64,000 nucleotides of DNA from Gambelia wislizenii (lineage: Eukaryota; Chordata; Lepidosauria; Squamata; Crotaphytidae), in contig JAUMIR010000004.1 in the NCBI GenBank assembly GCA_030847615.1, positions 75,423,001-75,487,000 of the forward strand, read 5' to 3'. The notes beneath the pieces were generated by a model. The model had not been told where the DNA came from and did no database searches. It was given only the letters and a program-made list of their open reading frames with translations. The position numbers and the translations under genes were made by a program. Positions 43,650-54,472 of the stretch are shown one piece after another. Position 1 is the stretch's first letter; each line of letters opens with the position of its first letter.

Positions 43650-44265
43650 ACTTGATACATGATGCATCATAATGGAAGCAATACTCCGGGACTTGGGGGG
43701 TGTATTTTCAGGGTCTTTATACAGCTGTCCCAAAGGTGCAGAAGGAATAGAAAAGCCCATAGTACTATCATATTTTAGCCAGGATTACTCTTTTCTGATT
43801 TTTGTTTTCCAGAAATTGGAAAATCTTGCAAGTCTCTGAGGGGTGTTCTGCGTCTCCATGTTGTCTTCACAGAACTCAATATCTGAGTTCTCCTCAATGG
43901 AGGTGTGAACTAGTCCTTGTCTCTGTGCATGCGCAGACACACAGCATTCACACACTTGAGAAGCAAGGCTATTTTTGTGATCCAGTTAGGTGTCCTCCTA
44001 ACCAGAGAACTTTCAAGATGTTCCCTCTGAGACACTCTCTCAGGATGGTGGGAACTCCATCATGACAGGAAGCCATACTCCAGGATGTTGGGCATGCATT
44101 TTCAGGGCCTTGATACAACAGTCCCAAAGGAATAGAAAACCTCATAGGACCATCATATAATGGCCAGGATGAGACCTTAGTTGGTTTTATTTTCCTGGGT
44201 GTGGAAAGACCTGCAAGTCTCTGAGGGGTGTCCGACACCTCCGTGTTGTCTCCATAGAATGTGTC
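43650..44265 (-). repeat. Internal direct duplication (about 370-bp period)
   Basis: 43,676-43,860 and 44,060-44,250 are diverged direct copies (GAAGCAATACTCCGGGACTT versus GAAGCCATACTCCAGGATGT; CTTGCAAGTCTCTGAGGGGT versus CCTGCAAGTCTCTGAGGGGT). Both contain the same - strand peptide segment with NTPQRL/DTPQRL and YKDPENTP/YQGPENACP, so the unit may be coding-derived. I do not recognise the protein. Confidence 0.6.
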
Positions 44266-44369
44266 TGAGCGTGCAAAAGAGACTGCTTCTCTCTCGGCAA
44301 TATATATCACTACAGACTGACTTCCTTTTGGGCAGCTTCGCACATGTGGGTCTGAGGGCTACAAAACCT

Positions 44370-44760
44370 ACTCCTCTTGGTCAGGGGTGGTGGGGCATGT
44401 TCTTAGAGGGGTCACATGATGCCACTGGGACCAATAGGAAATATACCACATGATTGGCTGTTTCAGACCACATGAGTCTGACAAACCTGAAACCAGCTCC
44501 TATTGATCAGGGATGGTGGGGTGTGTTCTTAGAGGGGTCACATGACTCCGCTGGGACCAGTTGGAAATATAACCCCTGAGCACGTGATTCAGAGCACATG
44601 GGTTGGAGGGGTCAGAAACCAGTTCCTTTTGGTTGGGGTGGTGGAGCTATTTCCAGGAAGGGGGGGGGTCACATGACCCACAACAGATGTTCCGCCTTAA
44701 CAGGAACTCCTGCCTTAACTGGATGTCCTGCCTTAACAGGATGTTCTGCCTCCTGACAGG
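44370..44760. repeat. Tandem repeats near the right end of the transposon
   Basis: Two to three copies of a ~130-base unit (TTCTTAGAGGGGTCACATGA, GGGACCA..GGAAATATA) at about 44,370, 44,500 and 44,630, then about four 17-19-base units with CTGCCTTAAC at 44,685-44,750. Confidence 0.7.
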
Positions 44761-44895
44761 CCATCAATCAATCATTCTTAACAGGTCATTAAAAAGCCAT
44801 TAATTATTTTTGACAGGAGCTACACTTCCCTACTAATTTTAGATTGTTGTATTATTTTTAGCTCTCTTTTTTATACTGCCCTAAAGCCATTAAGT

Positions 44896-45132
44896 TATAT
44901 GTTGTGATTGTTGCGTGCTTTCAAGTCATTACCACCTTATGCCAACCTTAATGCAACCCTGTCATGGGGTTTCTTGGCAAGATTTGTTCAGAGGTTTGCC
45001 TTTGCCTCCCGTTGAGGCTGAGACAGTGTGACTTGCCCAAGGTCACCCAGTGAGTTTCCATGGCTAAGCAGGGATTCATACCCTGATCGCCAGAGTCATA
45101 GTCCATGCTCAAACTACTACACTACCCCGGTT
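44896..45132 (-). mobile_element. tRNA-derived SINE with Deu-like core
   Basis: A nearly full-length antisense copy: on - a tRNA-like head (CTATGACTCTGGCGATCAGG), the GTGACCTTGGGCAAGTCACA core and the 3' end GACTTGAAAGCACGCAACAA. Confidence 0.8.
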
Positions 45133-47025
45133 CTCTCTAAGTGATTAAGCAAGAGGTAAATGCCTTGCATAAACTGACTGAAATTTACGTAAACTAACTG
45201 AACCCATGAAAAAACGATGACTGAACTTTGTAGCATTATAGTGAAGGATTAGTGGACGGTACTAAGGCTATGTAAGTGGCCTGAGGATGGTCCTGACTAG
45301 AGTTGTCAGAACAATCTCCAAACATAAGCTGAGAATGGACCTCAAAGGATTGCAAAATCTGCCTCTGAACAACAAGTAAGCTTTGGAAGCCTCCTATTCA
45401 AGCTGAAATCCTAGCAATGGCGGGGAAATTCCCAGCTCAGCACCTACCACCTGTACCTTTGCCATCCTTGCTTTTCCCTGCTGCCCTCTTCCAGACCCAA
45501 AAATTAGTCTTCCCATACCACACATTTTCCCTTCTTTGTTCACCTCCTTGATGTGAGCAGAAAAGTGAAGTGGCACAAGGAGGGTAGAGAGATTTAAAAA
45601 CTTTTTTGCCTTCTGATATCACAATGGTTAACACTACACTAGACCACAGTAGACTGTAAAAGATGTGTTTCTCTGAAGGACTCCTGCAAAATATCCTCAT
45701 GGTCTCTGTAAGTCGGGGGTTGCTTAAATGGTGAAAATACTCCTCATCGAATTCGAGAATGCCTTTTGTCTAAATGGGATCCTTTGATGAATTCACCATA
45801 TTCAGAAGGAAAGGGCCCCAAAACACTATATACTGCAAGGGAAATGCGTATTCCTGCTCATTGGGACAACTGATTTAGATTGTAGTGCATCGTTGGTGAG
45901 GGCGGAAATGGATTGCTTTGTAGCATTATAGTCATACTTTGTAGTCGGACATACACAGGGGGCGGAGCTTGCCGACAACAAAGTGGCCAGAACTGTCATG
46001 TTGAATGCTCATGGTAGGAATTGTGTGACAAAATGAGTTTGTTTTTTTAAAGCTTTTTGAGTGGAAGGTTGCACTTATACACCTTGGATTTGCTTTTTAA
46101 AAAAATACTGTTCAGCAGGGGCAACTTGGGGAGAATAAAAACGCGAGTAATACTCATGCCTGCCATCTTGATTCACAGGCATGCCCGTGTGAACATCAAG
46201 CATGGATAGCTTCGCATACCTGTGATCTTGCCAAAACACCATGATGACAAATGGATGCTGCTGTGAATTGGCGTTACTGCACACCAACCAATCCACATTT
46301 TATTGCCTCATATAGAGAAGCCCCTAGAAAGAGATGATCTGGTAGCTAACTTACTGTAGGAGGGCAGAGTCGTGTCAGAATAGAGGAAGGCATAGCACTG
46401 TATGACGATCATCTGTACTGCATAATGAGGAAAGTTGTAAAGTTATCAGGTGAGGGTGTAATATGAAGCTATTTGCAAAACACTTCCACCACAGTTTGCC
46501 TGTGGGTATAGTGCATATGTTCTGTGGTGCTCTTTGAGTCTGTTTGACACCAGAAGGAGAAGAATTAGCTAAGGACTCTTTGTTAGAAGCACTGCCTACT
46601 TTAGATCTTAAACACGCCAGGGGATTTTTCAAGAAATAGGCAACAAGCAGGTTCATGATCCAAGCAGTGCGACAGCTGTTGTCTTTATTACAATTTGCAA
46701 ATTGGGCTCCACCACACTCCTGCACAGGAGATGAGAAGAGCCCCAAGCAAAGATAAAATATGTACTTTTAAACCCCTGTTCCCAGCCACAAGGTCCCTCA
46801 CCCTTTCGCCTATTGACCAGGCTACTTGGAGTTCACAAACTTTCCAAAATGCCTTTCCCTAGCCCCCTGCCTCTTTCCCTCCTTCTGTTACTCCCTCCCC
46901 TCTATATTAGTAATGTCTACATTCTTGTCTCTAATTTCTATAGAATAAGCACTTTCCCATGTCTAGTTATCTTCAGGGAGACATGTTGACAATATTTTCG
47001 GAGACGAAAATAGGGAAGCTGTTAA
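45133..47025. other. No gene recognised; possible antisense LTR near 46,400-46,760
   Basis: About 1.9 kb. An antisense ATAAAG near 46,681 and neighbouring text could be part of an LTR, but no terminal pair was found. Small ORFs have no support. Confidence 0.35.
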
Positions 47026-47345
47026 TGTGAAGTCAAAGGCTTTCACGGCCGGCATCCATAGATTTTCCTTGGTTTTTTTCTGGGCTGTGAGGCTGTGTTC
47101 TGGAAGAGTTTATTTCTGATGTTTTGCCTGCATCTGTGGCTGGCATCTTCAGAGAATGGTTGGATAGGGGTGTGTGGGGTTTATATACTGTGAGTCCCTG
47201 TTGGACTGATGTTTTGCCTGCATCTGTGGCTGGCATCTTCAGAGAAATCTCTGAAGATGCCAGCCACAGATGCAAGCGAAATGTCAGAAATAAACTCTTC
47301 CAGAACACGGCCTCACACCCTGGAAAAAAACCAAGGAAAATCTAG
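47026..47345. mobile_element. Penelope-like element fragment with inverted, hammerhead-like repeats
   Basis: Both ends carry the same terminal text (AAGGCTTTCACGGCCGGCAT on the left, the complementary GGAAAATCTAGG side on the right). Within it the CTGAAGA..GGCGAAA-type core is found three times: - strand at 47,122-47,152 and at about 47,211-47,243, and + strand at 47,251-47,281. No RT or GIY-YIG coding sequence is present. The assignment to Penelope-like elements rests on the repeat architecture and hammerhead-like core. Confidence 0.6.
47206..47287. repeat. Head-to-head inverted repeat of two hammerhead-like cores
   Basis: Two 40-base arms (47,206-47,245 and 47,248-47,287) separated by AA. 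The inner 27 bases of the arms are perfectly complementary. Each arm contains a CTGAAGA core. The left (- strand) core has AAAA in place of GAAA; the right has GAAA but a changed helix II base. Confidence 0.85.
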
Positions 47346-47909
47346 GGAAGCTGTTAGTTTCACTGTGACTTATGTGTCGGTTATGCTGAGAACTGGAAGT
47401 CCAGCCTGTCTGTGCCCAATATAGCTATGTGAACAAGAAGCTTGCATGAAGGCTTGGCATTGTTAAGCTGAACATTTTGAAATCTTACAGTGCCAGCCAT
47501 CTGCTGGCTAAGCGTTTATGGATTTTGATATGCTATTGATTAATTTGTGGACTCAGACAGAATTTCATTTCTCACACTCTTCAACCAAATCCTTGTGCTA
47601 GCACGCACATTGGAAAGAAATGAGGAATATGGCTCCATTAACAACAACTACTACTAGGAATGTCAGGAATACTGATTAAATTATTGGAGATGAGTGAATG
47701 CCCCTGGACAAAGACACCTCCCAATGTAACATCCTGCAGTTGGCAAACAATGCCTCTTGCACTATTGAACCTACGTAATTTATGGGGAGCCAGAAGAACT
47801 CTGGATTCACCGCAACAAGGGGGATCCTAAACAAGAGGGAAATATGGACTGGAACTAAACTCTCTGAGGTTTCTGCCTCCAACAAAGGTAAAACTTCTGT
47901 TTCAGACTA
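47346..47909. other. No gene or repeat recognised
   Basis: About 560 bases of unique sequence. Confidence 0.4.
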
Positions 47910-48138
47910 CAGTTGTCCCTTCATATTCACTGGGGTTTGGTTCCAGGACCCCATGGATACCAAAATCCGTGAATACTTAAGTCCCATTATATGCAATGGC
48001 ATAGCAAAATGGTGTCCCTTATATAAGATGGCAAAATCAAGGTTTGCTTTTTGGATTATGATTTTTTTAAAGAATATTTTCAAGCTGTAAATACTTAAAT
48101 CTGTGGATACCAAATCTGTGGATATGGAGGGACAACTG
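47910..48138 (+). mobile_element. Tigger-type MITE (family A)
   Basis: Complete copy: starts CAGTTGTCCCTTCATATTC after TA and ends GGAGGGACAACTG before TA (48,139-48,140). Confidence 0.85.
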
Positions 48139-48483
48139 TATAAATTGGCTAGTTTTACCTATACAACACCTAAAAGTTGTTTCCAGATGCAGCAATACAG
48201 AGACTACTTGAAAAATCCAATTATCTCTGCCTAAGAAAGGAGTCCATGGCTTCACAAAGGAACAGATACATCCTAGATACTAAGAGAGATTGCCTTACTG
48301 CTGCAAAAATATTTAAATTTTACTGTCCTTTGTCTCAGCTCCATGTGGCCAAGAAGTAGGTGTGGCCTCTGCCTGCATCAGATCCCTCACCTGAACAACA
48401 ACACAAGAAACATCTGAAACAACATGTATGCCTGTGACTCCAACATTGTCACTTTTCTTTCTTTATTTTTAAATATCTTTTGC

Positions 48484-48512
48484 CTGATGAAGAAGTCGGT
48501 AGAGCTTTGAAA
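48484..48512 (+). other. Hammerhead-like core of a second repeat family
   Basis: CTGATGA at 48,484-48,490 and GAAA at 48,509-48,512 are separated by 18 bases that can form a short GAAG/CTTT helix. The downstream text (GCTTGCATC, TTGGTTGGCCAATACAGGTA) resembles the 3' part of a repeat that I recall from fish and reptile genomes. Helix I and the cleavage site are not clear. Confidence 0.35.
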
Positions 48513-48772
48513 GCTTGCATCATGTTTTTTGCATTTTGGTTGGCCAATACAGGTATCTTTTTTTGGTGGATTCTGGATTTTGTTCTGGACTCCATAGTTT
48601 ACTTTGCCTTTCTTTACTGTACTGGACATCAATATAGTTCACGGTATGTGTGTTTTTGGTTCCACTGAGCATTCAATTTCTAATCCATAATCAGAAATGT
48701 CTGCCAAAACAGGGGCTGTGCCTGCCTCTATTGTTGAGAGGCAGTCATGTGGCACTGCCTTTCCCTAAGACT

Positions 48773-49588
48773 GAGGGCCGGTTTACACAGCAGATTTATT
48801 GCGGCAACTTGCGGTTTAATTATTTTCCGCAGCTGTTCCAGTCAGGTTTTTTTTCTAATTATGTCGCTTTGAAGTTCAGACTTGAATAAGTGTGTGGGGG
48901 TGTGTCTCTGTGTGTCTCTGTAAATCTGCCTGTAAATGAACTCCATAAAGCAGAGGGAGAGCATGCTGTGGATCGCAAGTTATTCCAGTGGCTCTCTCTC
49001 TCTCTGTCTCTCTATTTCCCCCTCCCTCCCTCCCCCAAGCAGAGAGAGAGAGGGAAAATAGCAGTTCAGCTTGCTACAGCCCTTTGTGAAATGGTTTCTC
49101 TCCCTCCCCCGTGCACAGGATAAAAGTGACGAACGAATGAGCTTTTACATACTTTCAAAACAGCAGAGAACAGGATGAGAAGGAATGCTCCCTGAAAGTT
49201 GTTGGGAATCCTTTTTTGAAGTTGTTGGGAATCCTTTTTTTTTTTCTTTTCAAACTGGCTGGCAAAATAGCAGATAGGATTTTTGCAAGTTTCTTCTCTA
49301 ATGGCTACTGTCTTTGCCTCCTCCCTGCCCCTCTTTTAAGTCCACCCCTGCATCATCAACCAATCACAATGCAGCTGTGCTTTAACCCTTAGCGGAATGC
49401 TAGTTTACACTGCCAATAAAGCATTACATTGCAAATATTCCTGCAAAAATAGCGACATGCCCTGCCACGCTATATTTGGGTGTTTTACCTTCCCCCCTTC
49501 TGAATGAGGCGATGCTGTGCTGCGATCCGTGGGAACTATGAGCTATCTTAGCGGTATATTTAGGGGAATATTTGCTCGTGTAAACGAC
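48773..49588. mobile_element. ~0.8-kb element with imperfect inverted termini
   Basis: The left end GGGCCGGTTTACACAGCAGA is the inverted counterpart of GCTCGTGTAAACGACCC at the right. The bases CTGA/CTGAG directly outside could be a short target duplication. It has no long coding frame; it includes CT-rich simple repeat (48,985-49,050). Confidence 0.5.
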
Positions 49589-49589
49589 C

Positions 49590-49712
49590 CCTGAGAGAAT
49601 ATGACCTGCTCAAGGACACTCAGTGGGTTTCCATGGCTGAGCAGATGTTTGAACTCTGGTCTTTCAAAGTCCTACTCCAACACTCAAAGCACTATACTAC
49701 CCTGGCTCTCAC
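49590..49712 (-). mobile_element. tRNA-derived SINE with Deu-like core, truncated
   Basis: Matches the head and first core part of the SINE at 44,896-45,132 (CTCAAGGACACTCAGTGGGT, GTCCTACTCCAACACTC). The 3' end is missing. Confidence 0.7.
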
Positions 49713-50104
49713 CGCCTCAGCTTCTGCCTCTATCGGGTCAACAGAATTTGAACTTGCCTGCTGATAAAAGAAGGCCACACTTGCCATTGTATTGCTGATG
49801 CTTGTTTCCCTCAATCTCATTTCCCCACCCCCTGCATATTTTCTATCTTGCTATTACACAACTTCTAAAGACATAGCTAATGAATTCTGTACTCATCTGA
49901 TTGAGTTGCATGAATATATATATGTACCATGTGTTTGGCTGCTGATAGTTATGAACAGCTTACATCTGTTAAGGCACAAACTGCTGGTGCTTTGGTTTTC
50001 CCTGTAGCTATTTCAAAGTTCTTATCAGTCTCAAAGTTCTTGGCCATTCTCATATAACTGACCATCTATACCTAGTACAGTATTGCTCCTTTCTTTATTG
50101 CAGG
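49713..50104. other. No gene or repeat recognised
   Basis: About 390 bases of AT-rich sequence. Confidence 0.4.
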
Positions 50105-50680
50105 TGTTAGAAATACGCTGCCTATATTTAAATCTTAACCCAGCCAGAGAATGCATAAAGAAATAGAAACATAACCAAAAAATGAGGTGAGGAATAAAGA
50201 GGAATTTGGACTCTAAGGCGAGAAATGAGAAAGACGCTGACCAAGCATGACCGGGACAATGAAATATGTCAACATGTCCAGGAAGAGTTATGCAGAAACA
50301 GGAGGTACCCTGAACTGCAAAGAACCAAGATAAAAAAAGGAACTGGACTGGTTTGAAACTATGATAACCAGCAAAACATGTTTTCCTCAAGAAAGGAGAT
50401 GAAGAAGGTATAAAAGATGGGACTTTTTCCAGCCTCACCCATGGTTCCTGATCTGTGGCAATGGGGGCTATCCAACCTTCATGGATGTGTGATCACTGTT
50501 CAGTGGAGGATCATGTGTGAGTATGGTGTATGAATGTGTGAGTAGATGAAAAGAGCTCTTGATACTTGATTATCTTTATTTTGGTTATGTTTCAATAAAT
50601 GTTACATGCATAGTGACTGAAAACCAAATTTGGTCTCTCCGTGCCTTTTTGCTTGTCACTTGTTCTGGAGATCCTTAACA
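50105..50680 (+). mobile_element. LTR (apparently solo)
   Basis: A 576-bp unit with TGTTA at its start and TAACA at its end. It has a TATA-like TATAAAAG near 50,411 and AATAAAT near 50,594, in the order expected for U3-R-U5. No target duplication or internal region was found. It is an old LTR element; retroviral or Gypsy origin cannot be told. Confidence 0.5.
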
Positions 50681-50788
50681 CTCCCTGATCCTAAAAGAAC
50701 CTATTGCTGGCTGTGACAGGCCCTCTGACTTGAACACACTGGCAATGGAAAGGAATAGCATCCTCCATTCTGTTTAAGCCAGGCTTAG

Positions 50789-51006
50789 GGTGTGTCCACA
50801 CTACACAATCCAGTTTGAAATTGGATTATTTGCCATGGCTCCTTCCTATGGAATCCTGGAATTTGTAGTTTGCTGAGGCACCAACATTCTGGCAGCAAAG
50901 GTGAAAGACCTTGTAAAACTACAAATCCCATGATTCAGTAGGAAGGAGCCATAGCAAATGATTCAGTTTCAAACTGGATTATTTGTGTAGTGTGGATTAG
51001 GCCTTA
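50789..51006. mobile_element. Palindromic MITE
   Basis: GTGTCCACACTACACAATCC at the left and its diverged inverted copy at the right (TTTGTGTAGTGTGGATTAGG), with GGCTCCTTCCTATGG / GGAAGGAGCCATAG arms. The superfamily is not resolved. Confidence 0.7.
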
Positions 51007-51649
51007 ATTCAGGAGGCCCAGGACATGCGGTGTGGTACATGCATCATCGTGCTGCACCACAGGGAACTAGGTAGTTTGAAAGGCACACCCAAGAGTTTGC
51101 CGTGGCTTCTGATGCCTGGATGCCTCATTCTTTCTAACCAGGCCAGCAGCTAGGTTGGAAGTCAGCAGCTAGAAGTCTGAGGAGGCATAAACAAGTCCCT
51201 ACTTACCTCTGACCAATTGGTCTCTTAAACAAACCACTCATGTTACCCCACCCCATATGGGGATAACAATTCTGAGGTGCTTTGACTGCAAATGGTGGCC
51301 AGAATGATCCCAAGATCATACATGTTAACTCTCTAAGCTGCAACACATGCGTAATATGCCAAATATTTTAATGGGAGGCTTTAATCTTTCCCACAGTTTG
51401 ACTAGCAGTGAAGAAACTGAGGTCAAACGTTTCTATTTCGCCTCTTATGGTTAAGGCATAAACTCAGGACACAACCTCTCAAGTCAGCCCTAGTGCCTCC
51501 CCACCCCCGCTGTTAAAAGCAGAGATTAGTTTAACTTGTTCTGGAGAAGATGGAAATGATAAATTTATGGCTTTTTTTTTAGTATTCAGAAGAACGCCTT
51601 GTTGACATCCATCCAAAGCAGTCATTTTATTCTCCTTCCTGTGCATTTC
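51007..51649. other. No gene or repeat recognised
   Basis: About 640 bases with nothing I can support. Confidence 0.4.
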
Positions 51650-51998
51650 CCCAGCGTCCAGTTTTCTCTGGAGAAACCCATATCAACGTATTAGTCACAA
51701 CTCTGTATTGAATTTCATTTTGTTAGCTTTGGCCCAGCTCTCCAGTCTGTCCAAGTCATTTTGAATTTTGATCCTGTCCTCTAGGGCATTAGCTACGCCT
51801 CCTAATTTGGTGTAATCTGCAAATTTGATAAGTATGCCCCTACTGTAATTCTGTCATCCAAGTCATTGATAAAGATGTTGAATAGCACTGGGCCCAGGAC
51901 CGAACCCTGTGGCACCCCACTGGTCACCTCTTTCCAAGACGAAGAGGACTGAGCACCCTTTGGGTTCAGTGGTCAACCAATTACAAATCCATTTAATA
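51650..51998 (-). pseudogene. CR1 LINE fragment (RT domain), antisense
   Basis: The reverse complement matches 12,357-12,550: [18 protein letters not shown] and the FADYTK-like box (normally FADDTK). Both 5' and 3' parts of the element are missing. Confidence 0.8.
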
Positions 51999-52079
51999 GT
52001 TAACAGATGATTTCCTGCAGGAAGTGAGAAAGAAAGTGTTCTATAAGTAAGTACCCTTCTCCTTAAAAAAGAAATTAAC

Positions 52080-52254
52080 AGCAGTATCTGCTGGGTTTAA
52101 TTCCCTACCCCGACTGCCACTCCCTTTTCCTTGTGTCATGTCTTATTTAGATTGTAAGCCTGAGGGCAGGGAACTGTTAAATTGACCATTTGTAAGCCAC
52201 TCTGATAGCCTTTGTGGCTGAAAAACGGGGCATAAATACAATAAATAAATAAAC
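52080..52254 (+). mobile_element. LINE 3' tail
   Basis: GGGTTTAATTCCCTACCCC, GATTGTAAGCCTGAGGGCAG and GCCACTCTGATAGCC to an AAATAAATAAA tail. The same segment occurs antisense at 5,395-5,560. Confidence 0.6.
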
Positions 52255-52255
52255 T

Positions 52256-52520
52256 CTGGCTTTCCAGGTGTTTTGGACTTCAGCTCCCAGAATCCCTGAT
52301 TGTTGGCCAAGGTAGCTGAGGCTTCTGGGAACTGAAGTCCAAAACCCTGGAGGACTAGAGTTGGGAATCACTTAGTGCAGTGGTGGTGGGGAACCTTTGG
52401 CCTTCTAGATTTTTGGACTACAATTTCCTTAAATTCACACCACTGGCCCTGCTAGCTATGACTTGTTGGGGTTGAAGTCCAAAACATCTAGGAGGCCAAA
52501 GGTTCCCCACCCTTATGGGG
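52256..52520. mobile_element. Two adjacent hAT-like MITEs
   Basis: 52,256-52,375 (GGTGTTTTGGACTTCAGCTC and the inverted GAACTGAAGTCCAAAACCC) and 52,380-52,515 (GGTGGGGAACCTTTGGCC and the inverted GGCCAAAGGTTCCCCACC). Both belong to the palindromic CAGTGGT-type class common in squamates. Confidence 0.65.
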
Positions 52521-52559
52521 CAGGAGAAAACATATCCAACTCTTCAATCAAAGGCTGGA

Positions 52560-53084
52560 GCAGAGCAGCAGACGTTTCCAGAGAAGGAGCTAATAATGTC
52601 TTCGCAAAGTTTTTGGCAAGGCACCTAATGCTTGAGTATTGGCTCGCTTTCCCGAACTTTCTGCCCGTCAAAAGCGACGCTCTTTCTAAGGTGGGGTGGA
52701 TGCTGGTGGCAAAGTTAAGAGCAATAGAAGCCACACTTTTCCCGCCTTTTCGCGGGAATTTGAGAGGGTGGGAAAAGAGAAGGCGGGGCAACTCGCGAAA
52801 GAAGGCTTGGAAAGGATCACAATTGCTGGGCGCCTCCGTCTTTCGTTTCTTGGCCCTTTTAAAGGTAGAAATCTTTTTTGCAGGAGCTTGGGGGTGGGGA
52901 AGAAGGAGAGGGCGCTTTTTCTTTTTTTGCAAAAAACCAACAGGGTCCTTCCTGCCAGGTTTGATTTACTGCTGCATTCCCGACTCCACTCCCATTGCAT
53001 TTCTGGTGCCTGGGTGTGCTTTGCAGCAACCCCCATTTTAAAACCGAGCAGCAAAATAGGAGCAGCAAAGAAGTGGAGCTCAAG
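52560..53084 (+). promoter_or_regulatory. CpG-rich block with E2F-like sites ending in a splice donor
   Basis: The most CpG-rich stretch outside TOMM6. E2F-like motifs TTTCCCGCC (52,738-52,746) and CGCGGGAA (52,751-52,758) lie in tandem. A possible exon ends at 53,084 with CAAG|GTAAGA. This looks like a promoter and first non-coding exon on +. Human synteny places FRS3, in the same orientation as USP49, beyond PRICKLE4, so FRS3 is a candidate. Open frames of 120-190 codons cross the block on both strands but lack recognisable domains. Confidence 0.4.
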
Positions 53085-53242
53085 GTAAGAGTCCTTCGTG
53101 GATGGCTTTCTTCAGGTTAGTCGATGACAGAGTATGTATTATTTTAAAAGAGAGTTCCTAACCACTTAGGGCGACCCCAGGTACGGATTCTGACATGAGG
53201 GCGACTGTTAAGATTGCGGGTGGCCCTGGACGAGGCAAATTA

Positions 53243-53530
53243 TTATTATTATTATTATTATTATTATTTCTTACCCGCCTCTCCCCAAGGCTGGACCGCG
53301 GGGTATGTGGCATGAATTCAAATACAATATCCTCTATGACTAAAACACAAAACCATTTTAACCCACAGGTTTAAAACACATAGGATTAAAACAACCATGG
53401 CACATGAAAATCATCCATAAATTTAAAATACCAATTTAAAAGTCGTCGTTTTAAATCAACTGGGTTAGGCCAGCTTTAATACTGTTTTAAATTCAGACAG
53501 CCTTGTTTAGCTGGCCAGTCTCTCTCTTTA
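53243..53530 (-). mobile_element. L2-like LINE or SINE 3' end, antisense, with (ATT)n
   Basis: (ATT)n at 53,243-53,270, then TTACCCGCCTCTCCCC and text rich in TTTAAAA. The organisation equals that of the L2 tails at 421 and 40,586, but the body is diverged. Confidence 0.5.
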
Positions 53531-53808
53531 GCAGACAGAGAGAGTCCGCGGTGTGCAACTTGGGTTGAAGCAGGTCCTTCCTTGTGCTGAGGGAACCGTA
53601 ATCTGTAGATGAATTTGTTACCTTAAAAACCCATTCTGGCTATTATTATTTCTAGTTTCAGTTGTATTTTTAATTGCATCAGTTCTGGCCATTTAAGAGC
53701 TACGTTAGCTGCAATGATCGCGGGGGGAAGTTGCAATGTTCTGTTTCCAAACTGAGCATTTTTGAACACGGGGAACCATTCCTTGAGGGACTACAGTATT
53801 TCTCTATA

Positions 53809-54024
53809 CAGTTGTCCCTCCGTATCCACGGATTTAAGTATTCACGGCTTGAAAATATTCTTTTTAAAAATAACGATCCAAAAAGCAAACCTTGATTTTG
53901 CCACCTTATATAAGGGACACCCTTTTGTTATGCCACTGCATATAATGGGACTTGAGTATTCACGGATTTGGGTATCCACGGGGGGTCCTGGAACCAAACC
54001 CCAGCGAATATGAAGGGGCAACTG
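53809..54024 (-). mobile_element. Tigger-type MITE (family A)
   Basis: Complete copy with TA at both sides (53,807-53,808 and 54,025-54,026). Confidence 0.85.
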
Positions 54025-54472
54025 TATAGGCATATTTTATCCAGACTTAATCGGCCCTGAGTAGGGCTGCAATTAATTTTTTTCAGTACGCCCAGCCGTG
54101 TGAGCAGGTTGGAAGCTACATTTGGATAACTAGTCTGGAAAGGCAACCCGTTCTGGTAGCCTCCCTATTTCTTTTTCTTCCTCGACATCTTTGATTTTAT
54201 CCTGGTCGCCCCTCTTTTGCGGTAAGCCTTACAGCAAAGCAAGAGTGCCCTAGGTTTTGGTTATTGCCCTGTGCCCTTCTTTCTTTGTCGTCTGTACTGT
54301 GAGGGGATTAAGTAGTGTGGGGAAAGTTATGAGTTTCAAAAGCGCCAAAAAGATGAGGGAGGTGATTGGTCTGAAGCATTTTGTTTGTTTAGTGTTTCCC
54401 ATTAAGCAGTTTATGTTGATGGGTAGAAGCAACAAGAGTTTTCCCTACCTGTTGCTTCCTCATTCTGCAGTA
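54025..54472. other. No gene or repeat recognised
   Basis: About 450 bases between two MITEs. Confidence 0.4.

Larger units (their letters stand above)
42753..44800. mobile_element. ~2-kb DNA transposon with long inverted termini and internal duplication
   Basis: The left end (GGCTTTTTAATGATCTGTCA, 42,753 on) is the inverted copy of the right end (AGGTCATTAAAAAGCC, to 44,800). A second inverted block pairs 42,885-42,950 (GTGGGACATCTGTTATGGGT, CATGTGACCCC) with 44,667-44,725. The inverted arms thus span about 200 bp each. The interior holds - strand open frames (43,264-43,760 and 43,969-44,343) that share a duplicated segment of about 370 bp, and repeats of a GGTCACATGA-containing unit at 44,370-44,680. 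I recognise no transposase motif, so the superfamily is open. Confidence 0.7.

Noticed and set aside
52463..53054. Overlapping 120-190-codon ORFs in the CpG-rich block
   Set aside because: Frames on both strands are open together, there are no domains, and GC-rich sequence explains the lack of stops.
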